Shown in pieces: positions 1 to 9,535 of a DNA stretch of 22,340 nucleotides. Below the pieces are notes generated by a model. The model saw nothing but the letters and a program-made list of their open reading frames with translations, did not search any database and was not told where the DNA came from. Numbering within the stretch: position 1 is the first letter of the stretch; every line of letters begins with the position of its first letter. Source of the DNA: Entrophospora sp. SA101 (taxonomy: Eukaryota > Glomeromycota > Glomeromycetes > Entrophosporales > Entrophosporaceae); contig CAUDNR010000886.1 in assembly GCA_958430865.1 (NCBI GenBank), positions 1-22,340 of the forward strand. The letters are read 5' to 3'. The position numbers and the translations under genes are program-made.

Positions 1-368
1 TTGTTCAATAACTTGCTGCCATTTTTCAGTTGAAAGAGGAATATTAAAAAGTGGTTCACCATCAACATAGTCCATAATATTTACACGCCATTTGTAAATG
101 TCTGAATTTTCTTTGCCAGCATACAACAACTCTGGTGCCCATTCATCATTTGCACAAAATTTACATATTTATTCACCAACTCCAAGTTATCATCCGATTA
201 TAGTAATAAAGAGTAAGATCGAAACAATTAATAGTTAATACTAAATATGAAAATAACCTTAATACAGTGCATAATGTGATAAGCCATCGAATCTACCAAA
301 CACACAGGCGGATCTTTCAATTGAAGACGAATCTTTCCATTAGTGATATTATGTTGTACTATTTATTA
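1..368 (-). pseudogene. Kinase-like-fold gene fragment, frameshifted, cut by window edge
   Basis: Read on the minus strand, 368-258 is open and codes a stretch containing LQLKDPPVCLVDSMAYHIMH. A plausible intron follows (GT at 257-256, AG at 181-180). The next exon starts LVNKY and then continues, after a one-base frame change near 165, as KFCANDEWAPELLYAG and later WRVNIMDYVDGEPLF, running off the window at base 1. The APELLYAG followed by a hydrophobic VNIMDYVDGEPL segment resembles the beta4/beta5-hinge region of protein-kinase-like domains, which are expanded in glomeromycete genomes. In the second frame a TAA at 171-169 has no splice acceptor after it, so the copy looks broken. No catalytic loop is inside the window. 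The family call is inference. Confidence 0.45.
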
Positions 369-583
369 TAATAATACCACTACCATGTATTTCTTTGTTC
401 TCCACTTTTGCTGATTTCTAGAAAGCTCTCTGATAGAAATTATCTAACCGTACTACATATTAATGTATATAAAAGAGAGAAATGTTATTAATGTTTGTAT
501 AATAATAATAATGATTTTTAAAATAAAAAAAGTACTTTTGTACAACAATTGATTGATCTGCTAATAAAATAAATGTATTTCAG

Positions 584-730
584 TACACATTACGTGCATT
601 ATACGCGGAATCAAAACATACGGAATTAACGTATTTTTTATACGGTTTTGAAAAATTACCCCTTTCAAATTTAGCAGAATTGATACGAAATCAGAACAGA
701 GTTTGTAACATACTGAAAAACCGTATATAA
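584..730 (+). pseudogene. Leucine-rich terminal exon fragment
   Basis: A good splice acceptor (TATTTCAG, ending at 583) opens a 48-codon frame with coding-like composition, starting YTLRALYAESKHTELTYFLY and ending in TAA at 728-730. The spacing of leucines in FEKLPLSNLAELIRNQNRV recalls the leucine-rich repeats of fungal F-box/LRR proteins, but this is a weak resemblance. No convincing upstream exon was found on this strand. The frame continues directly after the stop into the Fanzor-like relic at 731-919, so the two could instead be one exon with a nonsense codon. I do not recognise it with certainty. Confidence 0.3.
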
Positions 731-919
731 GGAAGGTACGTAATTTGTGACATATTCATACTAATACTGGAAATGTTCATTGATGAGTTCTGTACTTCCT
801 CAGTCTGTTCTTTGTGTGGTGGGTGGTTTGATAAGGCATCAAAGATTCTGGTCTGTCTGACACATTGGAATCGAGATGTTAATGCTGCCCATAACATAAG
901 GAACATTTTTTGCACCTGA
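731..919 (+). pseudogene. Fanzor/TnpB-like nuclease, C-terminal relic
   Basis: The frame codes FIDEFCTSSVCSLCGG, a 14-residue spacer, then VCLTHWNRDVNAAHNIRNIF and a stop at 917-919. In TnpB/Fanzor RNA-guided nucleases the C-terminus carries DE(F/Y)xTS followed by a CxxC zinc knuckle, a second Cys pair, and the RuvC-III motif NRDxNAARNI, whose Asp (here codon 875-877) is catalytic. Order and spacing fit this well. The second zinc pair is CxxH rather than CxxC. The frame has a TAA immediately upstream (728-730), and no RuvC-I or RuvC-II region is visible nearby, so this is a 5'-truncated copy. An in-frame ATG at 773 exists but would start in mid-domain. Family assignment rests on motifs only. 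Confidence 0.6.
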
Positions 920-1649
920 TCCATTTATAAGGAGGACTTACTGACCTCTTTGCTTGCCATTTAACTGTAGCAGAATATGTCTAGCTGGAAGCAGCAGCAA
1001 TGATGACTTTCTATGAAGCCACAATTAGCTATAGGGAGGGAGGATTTTCTGATTTAGTGTAATAAGGTTTACTTGTTAATCGTCAAAAGTATTTTATAAG
1101 ATGTATTTTTGTTGGAAATAAATTTTTTTATCAAATATGCATTCTCTAATTATTGTAGTAATTTCCGGAAGCTAAAAAACTGTTGACTGTATTTTTTTTT
1201 ATTTTTTCAGTAAGATCAAGCTTAGGCATTTCTGAAGTTACAGCAACATAAAAGATTATTAATCTACATTACAATATCTTAAAACTAAACCAAAAATTCA
1301 AGTTGTTAAAATAGATTTTATTTTTAGTGAACTTAATAATTTTGACTTTTGATGTTCACGTTTGAAACAATATCTTGTAAAGGGGTATATGTGCATTCAT
1401 TCTAATCTATATATGAAAAATGAAATGAGCAGTTTTGGGAAAATTAATAATGTTACACGTGATTATATTTATATTTGAATCCCTTTATTTTATATTAATA
1501 TTTTTTTTTCTTTTTTTTAAAAAAAACAATACTTGATTTACTGCCTATTATTTTGTGGGAAAGCTTGTTACAAACAAATAAACTATTAATAAATTTTTGG
1601 AGTGAACAAAACGTCGTCCCCAAAGTATAAAAAACGCAAAATTGAATCA
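920..1649. other. Intergenic region upstream of the Ariadne gene
   Basis: This AT-rich stretch contains poly-T runs (about 1190-1206 and 1501-1520). No convincing coding frame was found apart from the 3' end: after a TAA, a frame in phase with the Ariadne start reads KTSSPKYKKRKIES just before the ATG at 1650. That basic segment could be an N-terminal extension if an upstream exon exists, but no in-frame Met was found. It presumably holds the Ariadne promoter, with no clear core element identified. Confidence 0.4.
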
Positions 1650-3031
1650 ATGTCGGATCTTTCTGACGAGGAGGCAATGTATGAGGATTCCTATCAGGAT
1701 TCTGGTATTATATTAATATTGATTACTATTTGGCATTATATACATACATACATACATATATAAATAAAACCATCAAAGAAAAAAATGGTGGTATACTTTG
1801 TATAAATAAATTAATCTAACAAAATCTTAAATTTTCAAAATAATATATTCTTTAATAAACAAAAGATGGATTCGTAGGTGACGATGATGATGATGATGCT
1901 GAAGAATATGTAGATGAAGATGAGGTAGATTTAAACTTTTCAGAAGTAGTCCCAGAAAAAGATCGTAAAAAAAGTTACCAAGTAGATTTTAAAGTTCATT
2001 CCGTTAAAGACATTGTTAAGAATCAGGAAGATGAAATTTCTCATGTATCTATTATTCTTGGCATCCAAAAACAACATGTTGCTACTTTACTTCGCCATTT
2101 TCGTTGGAATAAGGAAAGACTTTTAGAACGTTACATGGATGAAGAGAAAGGTGTTTTGGATTCAGCAGGAGTCATAACTGATACGATTAAGGCACCAAAA
2201 TTTATGAAATCGTCTGGTTTCATTTGTGAGATTTGTTGTAATGATGATAGAAATACGGTCACTATAGCTCTATCATGCGGACACAGATTTTGCAAAGATT
2301 GTTATGAACATTATTTGACACAAAAAATCAAAGAAGAAGGTGAAAGCCGTAGAATATTGTGTATGGCAAATAAATGTAATGTAATTGTTGATGAAACGAC
2401 CGTTGAAATGTTGGTTGATAAAGATATAAATGAAAGGTAAATTATAATCGTTATTACTATTGTTATTGTTATTAAATATTTGTAATAGGAGATTTTTTTA
2501 AATTATATATATGCTTATTTATTTCTAATCAATAGATATCGAAACTTACTGAATCGGACATACGTTGATGATAATGAAAATCTGCATTGGTGCCCGGCTC
2601 CGAGTTGTGAATATGCAATTGAATGTCATGTTCCACAAGCTTCACTCACCACCATTGTTCCTACAGTTGAATGTCATTGCTGTCATCGTTTTTGTTTTGG
2701 TTGTGGTTTACCAGACCATCAACCATCTATTTGTGCGCTTGTTAAAAAATGGATTAAAAAATGTGAAGATGATTCAGAGACTGCAAATTGGATTTCTGCT
2801 CATACAAAAGAATGTGGGAAATGCCATTCAACAATTGAAAAGAATGGTGGGTGTAATCATATGACTTGCCGTAAATGCAAGTATGAATTCTGTTGGGTTT
2901 GTATGGGTCCTTGGTCGGAACATGGAACTAGTTGGTATAATTGTAATCGGTTTGATGAAAAAAATAGTATTGACGCAAGGGATTCACAAGCAAAATCCCG
3001 AGCATCTCTTGAGAGATATCTTCATGTAAGC

Positions 3032-3063
<32 letters not shown>

Positions 3064-3558
3064 TTATATTTGTATTTTTATTATTTATATTAATTGATTT
3101 TTTTGTATATAAATATATAGTATTACAATCGTTTCGCTAATCACGAGCAATCTGCTAAACTTGATCGAGAACTATATAATAAGACTGAAAAGAAAATGGA
3201 AGAAATGCAACAAACTTCTGATTTATCTTGGATTGAAGTCCAATTTTTGAAGAAAGCTGTTGATATTCTTGTTCATTGTCGTATGACTCTTAAATGGACA
3301 TATGCTTTTGCCTTCTACCTAACGCGCAACAATGAAACAGCAATTTTTGAGGATAATCAACGTGATCTCGAAGTAGCAGTAGAGCAACTTTCAGAATTAT
3401 TAGAAAAACCTATTGATCCTGATAAAATCAGTGAATTAAAACAACAAGTATTAAATAAGACAGTGTATGTTGGAAGTCGAAGGGAAGTACTATTGGAAGA
3501 TACTGCTAGAGGATTATTAGACAATCGATGGGAATTCCAGGTAGACATAACAAATTAA
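1650..3558 (+). CDS. Ariadne-type RBR E3 ubiquitin ligase
   Basis: Exons 1650-1704, 1866-2436, 2536-3025 and 3121-3558 join in phase to 517 aa; human ARIH1 is about 557. RBR ligases accept ubiquitin from an E2 on a RING2 cysteine before passing it to substrate. In order: an acidic N-terminus (poly-Asp from about residue 23), a UBA-like helical region (about 75-115), RING1 with C139/C142, C156/H158, C161/C164, C184/C189, IBR about 228-275, RING2 about 302-345, and the C-terminal Ariadne domain. The catalytic Cys is C315 in NGGCNHMTC. Near-identity to ARIH1 in WIKKCEDDSETANWIS and EMQQ...SWIEVQFLKKAVD supports Ariadne over Parkin or HOIP. The IBR reads ECHCCHRFC rather than the usual CxCGxxFC. 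ATG 1650 is the first Met in frame. Introns contain TA- and CATA-rich repeats. Confidence 0.93.
3031..3070. repeat. TA-rich microsatellite in Ariadne intron 3
   Basis: An uninterrupted (TA)n run followed by TTTATA units lies just inside the intron whose donor is GTAAGC at 3026. It is likely length-variable and has no expected effect on the protein. Confidence 0.8.
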
Positions 3559-3842
3559 ATTGCATGTAATCTTATACTGTAACAATATTGATCGATTTTA
3601 CACATATGTGATGCTAGTTATTGTCAAAAATCGGATCAAAGAACTTTTTACTATACACATGTGTATTTTGGGTTATAGTTAGTTAGTTGACTGTTTTTTT
3701 AGACATCTAAATAATCTTTTTAACAATTAATGGATATTTACAATTATTTATCACATTAAAGATTTAGAATTTGTAATTAATATTAATTTATATATATGTT
3801 TCCTTTTTCTTCTTTACCGTACATAGAATATGATTTTATATC

Positions 3843-3848
3843 AATAAA
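3843..3848 (+). terminator. Candidate poly(A) signal of the Ariadne gene
   Basis: AATAAA sits about 285 bases after the stop codon. An ATTAAA at 3755-3760 is an alternative. In DNA this AT-rich such hexamers are common, so this is only a candidate. Confidence 0.35.
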
Positions 3849-4342
3849 TTTGTAAGAGTAACCAATCAAGATATATATAATATAAATAGGCATACTCCCT
3901 ATTAATCCATTAATCACATACATATATAAAATTTATATTTAATATTTTTTTTTTTTGTTTTTTTTTTGTAAAAGTATCTTTTGACATTTGTGAAATTTTT
4001 TGTAATGCGAATGTCTTTCCAAAAAGGTATTTCCATTTCTTTCATGGGTAAGGTATTTCAGCAAAAAATTAATCTCTCATTGGGAAAGACTTAGTATATA
4101 TGTATAGTAAATAGTATGGTATTACTTGTATATCAGCGCCTTCAAAGAAAGATTCAATTACTCATGGAAAAAATTCATATTTTCAATAATTAGCTTCTTA
4201 AATTGGAAACTAATTATATTATGAAACTAATTAAAAAAAATGCAATCATAATAAATATTGCAATCATAACAAAACTACATTTCATAAAATCAATACCGCG
4301 TTCGAATTGTCTTTAGCTCCTGACTTTAAAACATACATAGAC

Positions 4343-4465
4343 AGGTCAATATTGGTGTGTAGGATAACTTTTGCACACACACAAGTTGTGTTAACTTGAT
4401 GTTCTTCGATTTTGACTTTGAAGTTAAAAACGCGCTTTAGTGTCCGAGGTTAATATTGGTATGTA
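4343..4465. repeat. 19-bp imperfect direct repeat
   Basis: AGGTYAATATTGGTRTGTA occurs at 4343-4361 and 4447-4465, 104 bases apart, with two transition differences. It may be the remains of a longer tandem duplication or paired protein-binding sites. Confidence 0.5.
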
Positions 4466-4701
4466 TTACATAGTGACAGATTTAGGTACAGGTTTTATAA
4501 GATTTAATTTTGAAGTTGAAGCTTTAAAAATGATAAAACAAAGATGCTAAATTCTTTTGTCGTTGAGTCAATCACTATGGTTTGATAAAAAATTTTTTTT
4601 GGCGTTGAAGTTGTTCTTTGAATAATTCAAATTTTATGTTACCCGGAGATGTTGATTTTTCATTATTTCGTTCGACGTGCACTAATAAATTATTAATTAA
4701 T

Positions 4702-4747
4702 ATTGTCACCGATTAATTTTGGGAGAGCGAACTTAATCGATGACAAT
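4702..4747. repeat. Strong hairpin, conserved loop TTTTGGGAGAG
   Basis: ATTGTCACCGATTAA (4702-4716) and TTAATCGATGACAAT (4733-4747) pair over 15 positions with one C-A mismatch (G-T type on the other strand). They enclose a 16-base loop beginning TTTTGGGAGAG. The same module, with the same loop start and a compensated stem change, recurs at 18714-18754 and 19072-19112. It could be a transposon terminus, a structured RNA, or a protein-binding site. Function unknown. Confidence 0.75.
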
Positions 4748-4824
4748 AAAGATAATAGGTGAATTAGTTTTGGGTATAATTTGATTATTTCTCAAATCGA
4801 AACAGTTATCTTTAAAGTAGTGAT

Positions 4825-4855
4825 GTCAGTCGATGAAAAATTCCCAGCGATTGAC
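4825..4855. repeat. Second, related-looking hairpin
   Basis: GTCAGTCG (4825-4832) pairs with CGATTGAC (4848-4855) with one wobble-type mismatch; the loop contains TTCCC. On the minus strand it has the same plan as the hairpin at 4702, with GTCA at the base and GGGA in the loop. The two may be inverted, diverged copies of one module. This is weaker than the first. Confidence 0.4.
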
Positions 4856-6192
4856 TAAAAATTTAATTTTCATAATCAGATAGTTCGCCATTATTGTTAT
4901 TACCTAATTGTCCACCACTACTATCATTACTTATTGTCATTATTATTTAAAGTATTAAAATTTAAGAACATCAAATTCTGATCAAAAACACGCAAACTCA
5001 AACTTGACCTATCTGTTAATATTTTTAAAGGTTCACTATTACTAATATCATTATTATCATTATCATTAAACTGTTACCATTATTATAACTCGATGTTACA
5101 TATATAGATTTTGTGAATCCACGCACTATGAAATTACTAGTATTTATTAGTAGAAATAAATAAAACACAAAACGCGTACATATTTGTAAAATAAAAATTT
5201 ATATCACCATTTGTTGAAATTTTTTTCCTTGTAAGAACAAATCCTCAGCTTCCTTTTAATATAACCTTTAGTAAAGAACTCTTCTATAGCTTTTTTAAAA
5301 AAGGATCGGTTATAAAAAATAAATTTTCTTTTGTAAGAACTTGGCTTTCTTTATTTTTTTTTACATTCCTTCCACGAAAAGGCATGAAGGTTTTAAAAAA
5401 ACACTTACTTTTAACTTTTTTTAAATAGAACAAAACAAATAAATCGATTATACTGTATGACTTAATGATTTAACAAGATACCTTGATGTGTGACTTGAAT
5501 AATTCATAGTATTTGAACAACCTAGTATTGCGCCTTGGAGTTGGTAGAGTTCATAAACTTTACTTTTGTCCCCGATTCGTTTTTCATTTTAGTAACACTC
5601 TCTATCTATAGCAAAAAAAATTACATATAGAGGTGGAGTGTTGGTTGTATGGAGAGTATATATACCATTAAAATGAAAATTTTTTTGTCAAAAGATTGTC
5701 GAATTTATTTATGTATAAAGTTATTCACTCACTATTTATGATTATCATAATTGTTTTAATTTCATTATCACTTGTAGAATTTTAATTGCAAACAACCACA
5801 AGAAGTAAAATGTATTTATTTAATATAGTGTCTAATGGTCATTTTTGCTACAAATTTGATGAAATTCAGAAAAACATAAAGGTATTTGCCTTGTGAACTC
5901 AACTTTGGTGGATCGGCTTCTTCAAAACACTTATGTATAAAGTTTTATATGTAAAGTTTGATTTTTCACTATGAAATGTACGACATTTTTGAATTTTTGA
6001 GGGATGCCTAGCCATTATTCAATGACTCATTTGTTTGTTTTATATCTACGGAATTTAAATGCTGCGTCTCCTGGACCAATTTATCAAATCCCAAAACAAT
6101 ATTATATAAAATCACATGACTCAATCACTTATTTGTTATCAATATTTGCTTGATATATAGAAATAAAGTTTGTTTCGCATACATACCTATAA

Positions 6193-6414
6193 ATGGGGAG
6201 TCAGCGTGGCAAATATAGCGCGAGGCAAATTTGTGATATAAATACTACAATAAATAAATTAGTTAAATTAGTTGGGGCATGTTGCAACAAAACCAGACAA
6301 AGTGAACGTTTGTATTACCAAGTATTTCAGGGTTACATTTTCATCCAAGAAAAATTATGTTTATCTATAGATGTTGTTGAGCAGTCGTTGAAAGGGAAGG
6401 AAAGAACCAATTAA
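6193..6414 (+). CDS. Small hypothetical protein, doubtful
   Basis: An ATG-started 73-codon frame (MGSQRGKYSARQICDINT at the start) ends at TAA 6412-6414. It has a basic N-terminus and no signal peptide, membrane segment or motif that I recognise. A TATA-like stretch lies about 30-90 bases upstream, but such sequence is frequent here. No splice partner is evident. It may be a chance frame or a relic. Confidence 0.25.
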   Translation: MGSQRGKYSARQICDINTTINKLVKLVGACCNKTRQSERLYYQVFQGYIFIQEKLCLSIDVVEQSLKGKERTN

Positions 6415-6840
6415 AGTTCTGTTCTGATGAAAGTTTCAAGAGATAGGTTTTCAAACTTTTATTATCTTACTGATTGAATTTTATCCATGAACCATCTCCT
6501 TTTCTAAGGGTCATTTTAATAACAAAATAAAATAGTAATACATTTGGATTTGTTTTAACGTTAACGTCTATATTGATTTGGAATATCTATAGATACTGAT
6601 TTTTTTACACAATTCAAATGCTCACATGAGGAGTGCATCATCACTTAGAACTCAGAACCCGAAAAATCTGATATTTAAATCATATAAGAATATACTTGTA
6701 TCAGTTTTTTTATTTTTGTATAATTAATAAAACAATGTCACGCTTATATAGTGTAAAAATTTTAGCATGATAGGAATGGGGTACAATCTTATGCAAAATA
6801 TATTAAGCAGTTTCTTTTCCTTTACAATGAAGGGAGCACC

Positions 6841-7500
6841 CTAAGCAGTTCCTTTTTCTTCATCAGAAAAACTTATGTCAGGTGTTTGTGAAGAAGGTGA
6901 TGTTAGTGTTTGTGGTGTTTGTGGAGATATTGATGATGATGATGTTTGTGCAGTTTACAAATATAGATAAAAGTTAAATTCCACAGTCTATTGCTAATAT
7001 TTTAGTTTACAACTAACAGGTTTCTTTTTAGAAATTTTGAAGATCCATCAAAATAATCTACTCGTTTTAGATTATGGTGATTAATTTCTCATGATGACAT
7101 ACTCCTCTCTCTCTCTTTCTCTAGATAGAGGTTGCAAACTATCAGGGCGAACTGGTGCTTGTGTTTCAGAATTATCCTCATTTGAATCAACATATGAAAT
7201 ATTATAATCAAAGTTTTCAGGTTGATGTAATAGAAACAATCAATTCATTCGGATATATTAAAAGCCAAGTATGAACTGAAATTTTATTTACCTAATTATC
7301 TGATGAATAGCCAACATCATCTGGGATTTCAAAATAAATGTTGTCATTATTATTGTTTCCTTGATATCATTTATAGCTTTGGCTTTTTCTCTTCTATGCT
7401 GGATTATAATCATCTAGTTGGGATTCATACATTATTGTATTCTCTGTGTAATCATAATGCCATTTATTTAAAGATCTGTACTCTTTGCTTGTATTTGATT
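6841..7500 (-). pseudogene. Minus-strand gene relic, Ser/Thr/Pro-rich C-terminus
   Basis: Three stretches on the minus strand read like protein but are broken. Around 7480-7290 one frame gives WHYDYTENTIMYESQLDDYN and later IYFEIPDDVGYSSDN, interrupted by two stops. From 7239 to 7081 a frame gives HQPENFDYNISYVDSNEDN and then PVRPDSLQPLSRERER. From 6954 to 6841 a frame gives TAQTSSSSISPQTPQTLTSP and ends SDEEKGTA with a stop at 6843-6841. The pieces share an acidic, Ser/Thr/Pro-rich character, as in disordered tails of regulatory proteins. No canonical splice sites join them, so I treat them as one decayed gene. The family is not recognised. Confidence 0.4.
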
Positions 7501-7786
7501 ATCAATATTTGGAATTAATTGAAGATAACGCTCTTTTTCGATTTTGTATTCTGAAATTTCTTGTTTCTAGAGATAATGTTAAAGTATGCTTTTTTTTATT
7601 TAGTGATAAAGGGAGGTGTGTGACCAATTCCTTCTTCAAAATCAGCAGATCTCTACCAACGTCAAAGTTAGGGTGTCAAACATCAAAGTCTAGGATAGCT
7701 ACCAACGATAAATGCCCAGTAATTCTCCTAATCAAGCAGTGGACAAGGATAGGAGTTGCTCTCTGCAAAATAAAAAAAAAGCATAA

Positions 7787-7913
7787 TTGCTTTCGTCTAA
7801 CTTTTTCACCGTTAAATATCGTCGAGACCATAAAACATCAAGAACTTTCCGATTAGAAGATGATAAAGATGTCGAATCAAAAATTATTTTTCGATGGGTG
7901 CGTAAAATCCAAG
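7787..7913 (+). pseudogene. Orphan exon fragment with good 5' splice site
   Basis: After a TAA at 7784-7786, 42 codons are open and include KYRRDHKTSRTFRLEDDKDV and ESKIIFRWVRKIQ, ending exactly at AAG|GTACGT (donor at 7914). It is on the opposite strand from the neighbouring relic. No downstream exon was identified, and the upstream boundary is unclear because the poly-A run before it hides any acceptor. Unrecognised family; composition suggests genuine former coding sequence. Confidence 0.3.
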
Positions 7914-8559
7914 GTACGTTTGCTTTTCTGTTTAGCTAAACATGATATAAAAACCAAAAAATCAAAAGATTAGAAGCTTAAATGCTTTCTATAGGAAGAT
8001 AGTAAGTTGCAGAGCTTACTGTTTAACCACTATATGGCTCGTGAGTTTCTTTAGAAACGAACCCCGAAATGTACTCCAAACCACCTTTACGCCCAAGGTT
8101 CATGTTGGATTTAATGATTGATATTCTACAAAAAAAAATCTTATTTGAAGGAAAAATAGTGTATTCACTCTTTTGCTTTACCTTTGATCTTCTCTTGAGT
8201 AGATATTATTCTTCATAAAATTTACTGTCAATTCCATCCTCGACTTTCTTGTAAAATTATCTTTGCTTCATTGTTAAAAGGATCACCATCCTAAATTGAT
8301 CAATATAAATAAAATGCCTCTCTACAATATACTATGTAGTTTGAAAAAAATTTTAAACCTTGCCAAAAAGGGGTTAAAATATCCATTTGTTGTTTTATTT
8401 TGTTGATATTGATATTATTTATGTCAACGTTATTGACATTGTTATTGGTTGTCACGTTACAGGAAAATAAAATATAAAAGAGCGACCAAATCTTTTTTTT
8501 TTGTTTCATCTTTTTAAAAAATAAATTTCCAACCATTTTTATCTTTTTTTAATAATTTT

Positions 8560-8660
8560 CATAAAAATAAAAACTTTCATAAAAATAAAAACTTTCATAA
8601 AAATAAAAACTTTCATAAAAATAAAAATTTTTCAAAAAATAAAAACTTTTCAAAAAAGTA
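8560..8660. repeat. 18-bp tandem repeat array
   Basis: The unit CATAAAAATAAAAACTTT repeats three times perfectly (8560-8577, 8578-8595, 8596-8613) and then as degenerate copies to about 8660. It is a simple A-rich minisatellite with no coding frame. Confidence 0.9.
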
Positions 8661-8716
8661 AAGAAATTTTTTTTTGATATTAAAAAAAAATTTTATGCAA
8701 TGGTGTAACTATAAAA

Positions 8717-8755
8717 ACAGTACAAAAAACAAACAAACAAACAAGCAAACAAAGA
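8717..8755. repeat. CAAA-type microsatellite
   Basis: A run of (CAAA)n with one G substitution lies just after the 18-bp array. It is simple sequence. Confidence 0.7.
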
Positions 8756-8819
8756 AAATAGAAAAAGGGAAACAGGGAGAAGATGTTTGGAGTCAAACAG
8801 GATCTGATTGAAACCATCT

Positions 8820-9012
8820 ATTATTCCTGGACACGTTAAAGAAAGAATTAAAGGAGAACCCTTATATTTTAGGTAAAGCAAAATAACCTTCAGTATATTT
8901 TTTTACGCGATGGTATAAATATAGTAATGAATTAGAATATAATAACAACAATAATTGGAAACCGACAGTTAATTATTTAGGAACTGGCTATTATCCTGGA
9001 ATATTTAACTAG
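8820..9012 (+). pseudogene. Broken coding-like fragment
   Basis: One frame reads IIPGHVKERIKGEPLYFR (to about 8872). After a short gap another reads RWYKYSNELEYNNNNNWKPT and then VNYLGTGYYPGIFN, with a stop at 9010-9012. The 22-base gap between them begins GTAAAG and ends TTCAG, but is too short for a normal intron. The aromatic- and Asn-rich composition is protein-like. I do not recognise a family. Confidence 0.25.
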
Positions 9013-9069
9013 ATGTTTTTCAATTAGAATTCTGGAATATTTAACTAGATGTTTTTCAATTAGAATTCT
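8998..9069. repeat. 36-bp perfect tandem duplication
   Basis: The block beginning GGAATATTTAACTAGATG occurs at 8998-9033 and again, identically, at 9034-9069. It duplicates the end of the coding-like fragment before it, including its stop codon. Perfect identity indicates a recent slippage event. Confidence 0.95.
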
Positions 9070-9130
9070 GAATATGTAAAAGAAAAATCATTGTTGGAAA
9101 ACGATACTTTTCTTTTTCTTTTATCTAAAA

Positions 9131-9223
9131 ATCAATCATCTGGAAGAAGAAAACAGTAAATTAAAAGATCAACAGAATGGTCAATTAACTGCTCAAATTG
9201 AAGTCAAAGAGACTAAAAGATGA
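9131..9223 (+). pseudogene. Coiled-coil-like fragment
   Basis: An open frame reads INHLEEENSKLKDQQNGQLT and then AQIEVKETKR before TGA at 9221-9223. Leucines at heptad-like spacing and abundant Glu, Lys and Gln suggest a short coiled coil. No start codon or adjoining exon was seen. Confidence 0.25.
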
Positions 9224-9307
9224 TCTTGATTGAAAGTAAAAAAGTAATTGAGGAAATTTCCCTCTGTATAAATTGAAATTCATTCCACCTATTAAAGAAA
9301 ATGGTAG

Positions 9308-9535
9308 TTATTTTCCATTTAAAGATTTTTGCTTTTTATTAGGTGATAATGCATCTTCATGCTGCTTTCTTTTTCCAACATTTATTATTTTTCTTTCTTC
9401 TTGGTAAATCTCATAGGTAATTCTTTCTTTTCTTAGATAAGCTTCCAGTGTTTGAGTATCACTTAATTTGAAAATATAAGGAGCAATTTTTTCACCTTGT
9501 TCTTTCTTCAAAATACTTCTGATGGTGCTATAATT
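9308..9535 (-). pseudogene. C-terminal fragment with nuclear-localisation-like tail
   Basis: The minus-strand frame runs from just after TAG (9538-9536) to TAA (9310-9308). It reads STIRSILKKEQGEKIAPYIF, then KLSDTQTLEAYLRKERITYE, and ends GKRKQHEDALSPNKKQKSLN followed by GK. It has no ATG. The final 25 residues hold two basic clusters (GKRK and NKKQK) around SP, like a bipartite nuclear localisation signal. Composition is convincingly coding, but there is no upstream exon, so it is a 3' exon or a relic. Family unknown. Confidence 0.4.

Larger units (their letters stand above)
3559..6192. other. Long intergenic stretch with hairpin and short repeats
   Basis: I see no convincing gene here. 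Contents: the presumed Ariadne 3' UTR; an inverted repeat GTCTTTCC/GGAAAGAC around 4013-4091; a 19-bp imperfect direct repeat; two hairpins (separate entries); runs of ATT/ATC-type triplets at 4890-5090; and a 7-bp inverted repeat TATAACC/GGTTATA near 5260-5315. The texture is that of decayed transposon sequence. Confidence 0.5.

Noticed and set aside
735..787. Possible short intron (GTACGT donor, TACTAAT branch-like site, AG at 787)
   Set aside because: Removing it would delete the conserved DE of the DEFxTS Fanzor motif, so the stretch is better read as coding.
691..924. 77-codon minus-strand open frame
   Set aside because: It is the antisense shadow of the Fanzor-like + strand frame, whose motifs are far more specific.
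1495..1677. 60-codon minus-strand frame near the Ariadne start
   Set aside because: It includes a poly-Lys run from poly-T and overlaps Ariadne exon 1; no protein character.
3357..3548. 63-codon minus-strand frame
   Set aside because: Antisense to the last Ariadne exon.
4300..4460. Possible tRNA gene around the GTTCGAATT at 4308
   Set aside because: The T-loop-like GTTCGAAT has no matching acceptor, D or anticodon stem at tRNA spacing.
7303..7856. Two + strand frames of 71 and 123 codons
   Set aside because: The first lies opposite the minus-strand relic. The second crosses low-complexity sequence, and its end lies in a worse frame than the exon-like fragment at 7787-7913.
8560..8660. CRISPR-like array
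   Set aside because: Units are contiguous 18-mers without spacers; it is an A-rich minisatellite in eukaryotic DNA.
8300..8881. Two minus-strand frames (8300-8536, 8693-8881)
   Set aside because: Their translations are dominated by Asn/Ile/Val or Phe/Leu/Cys runs produced by ATT/TTG and CAAA-type simple sequence.
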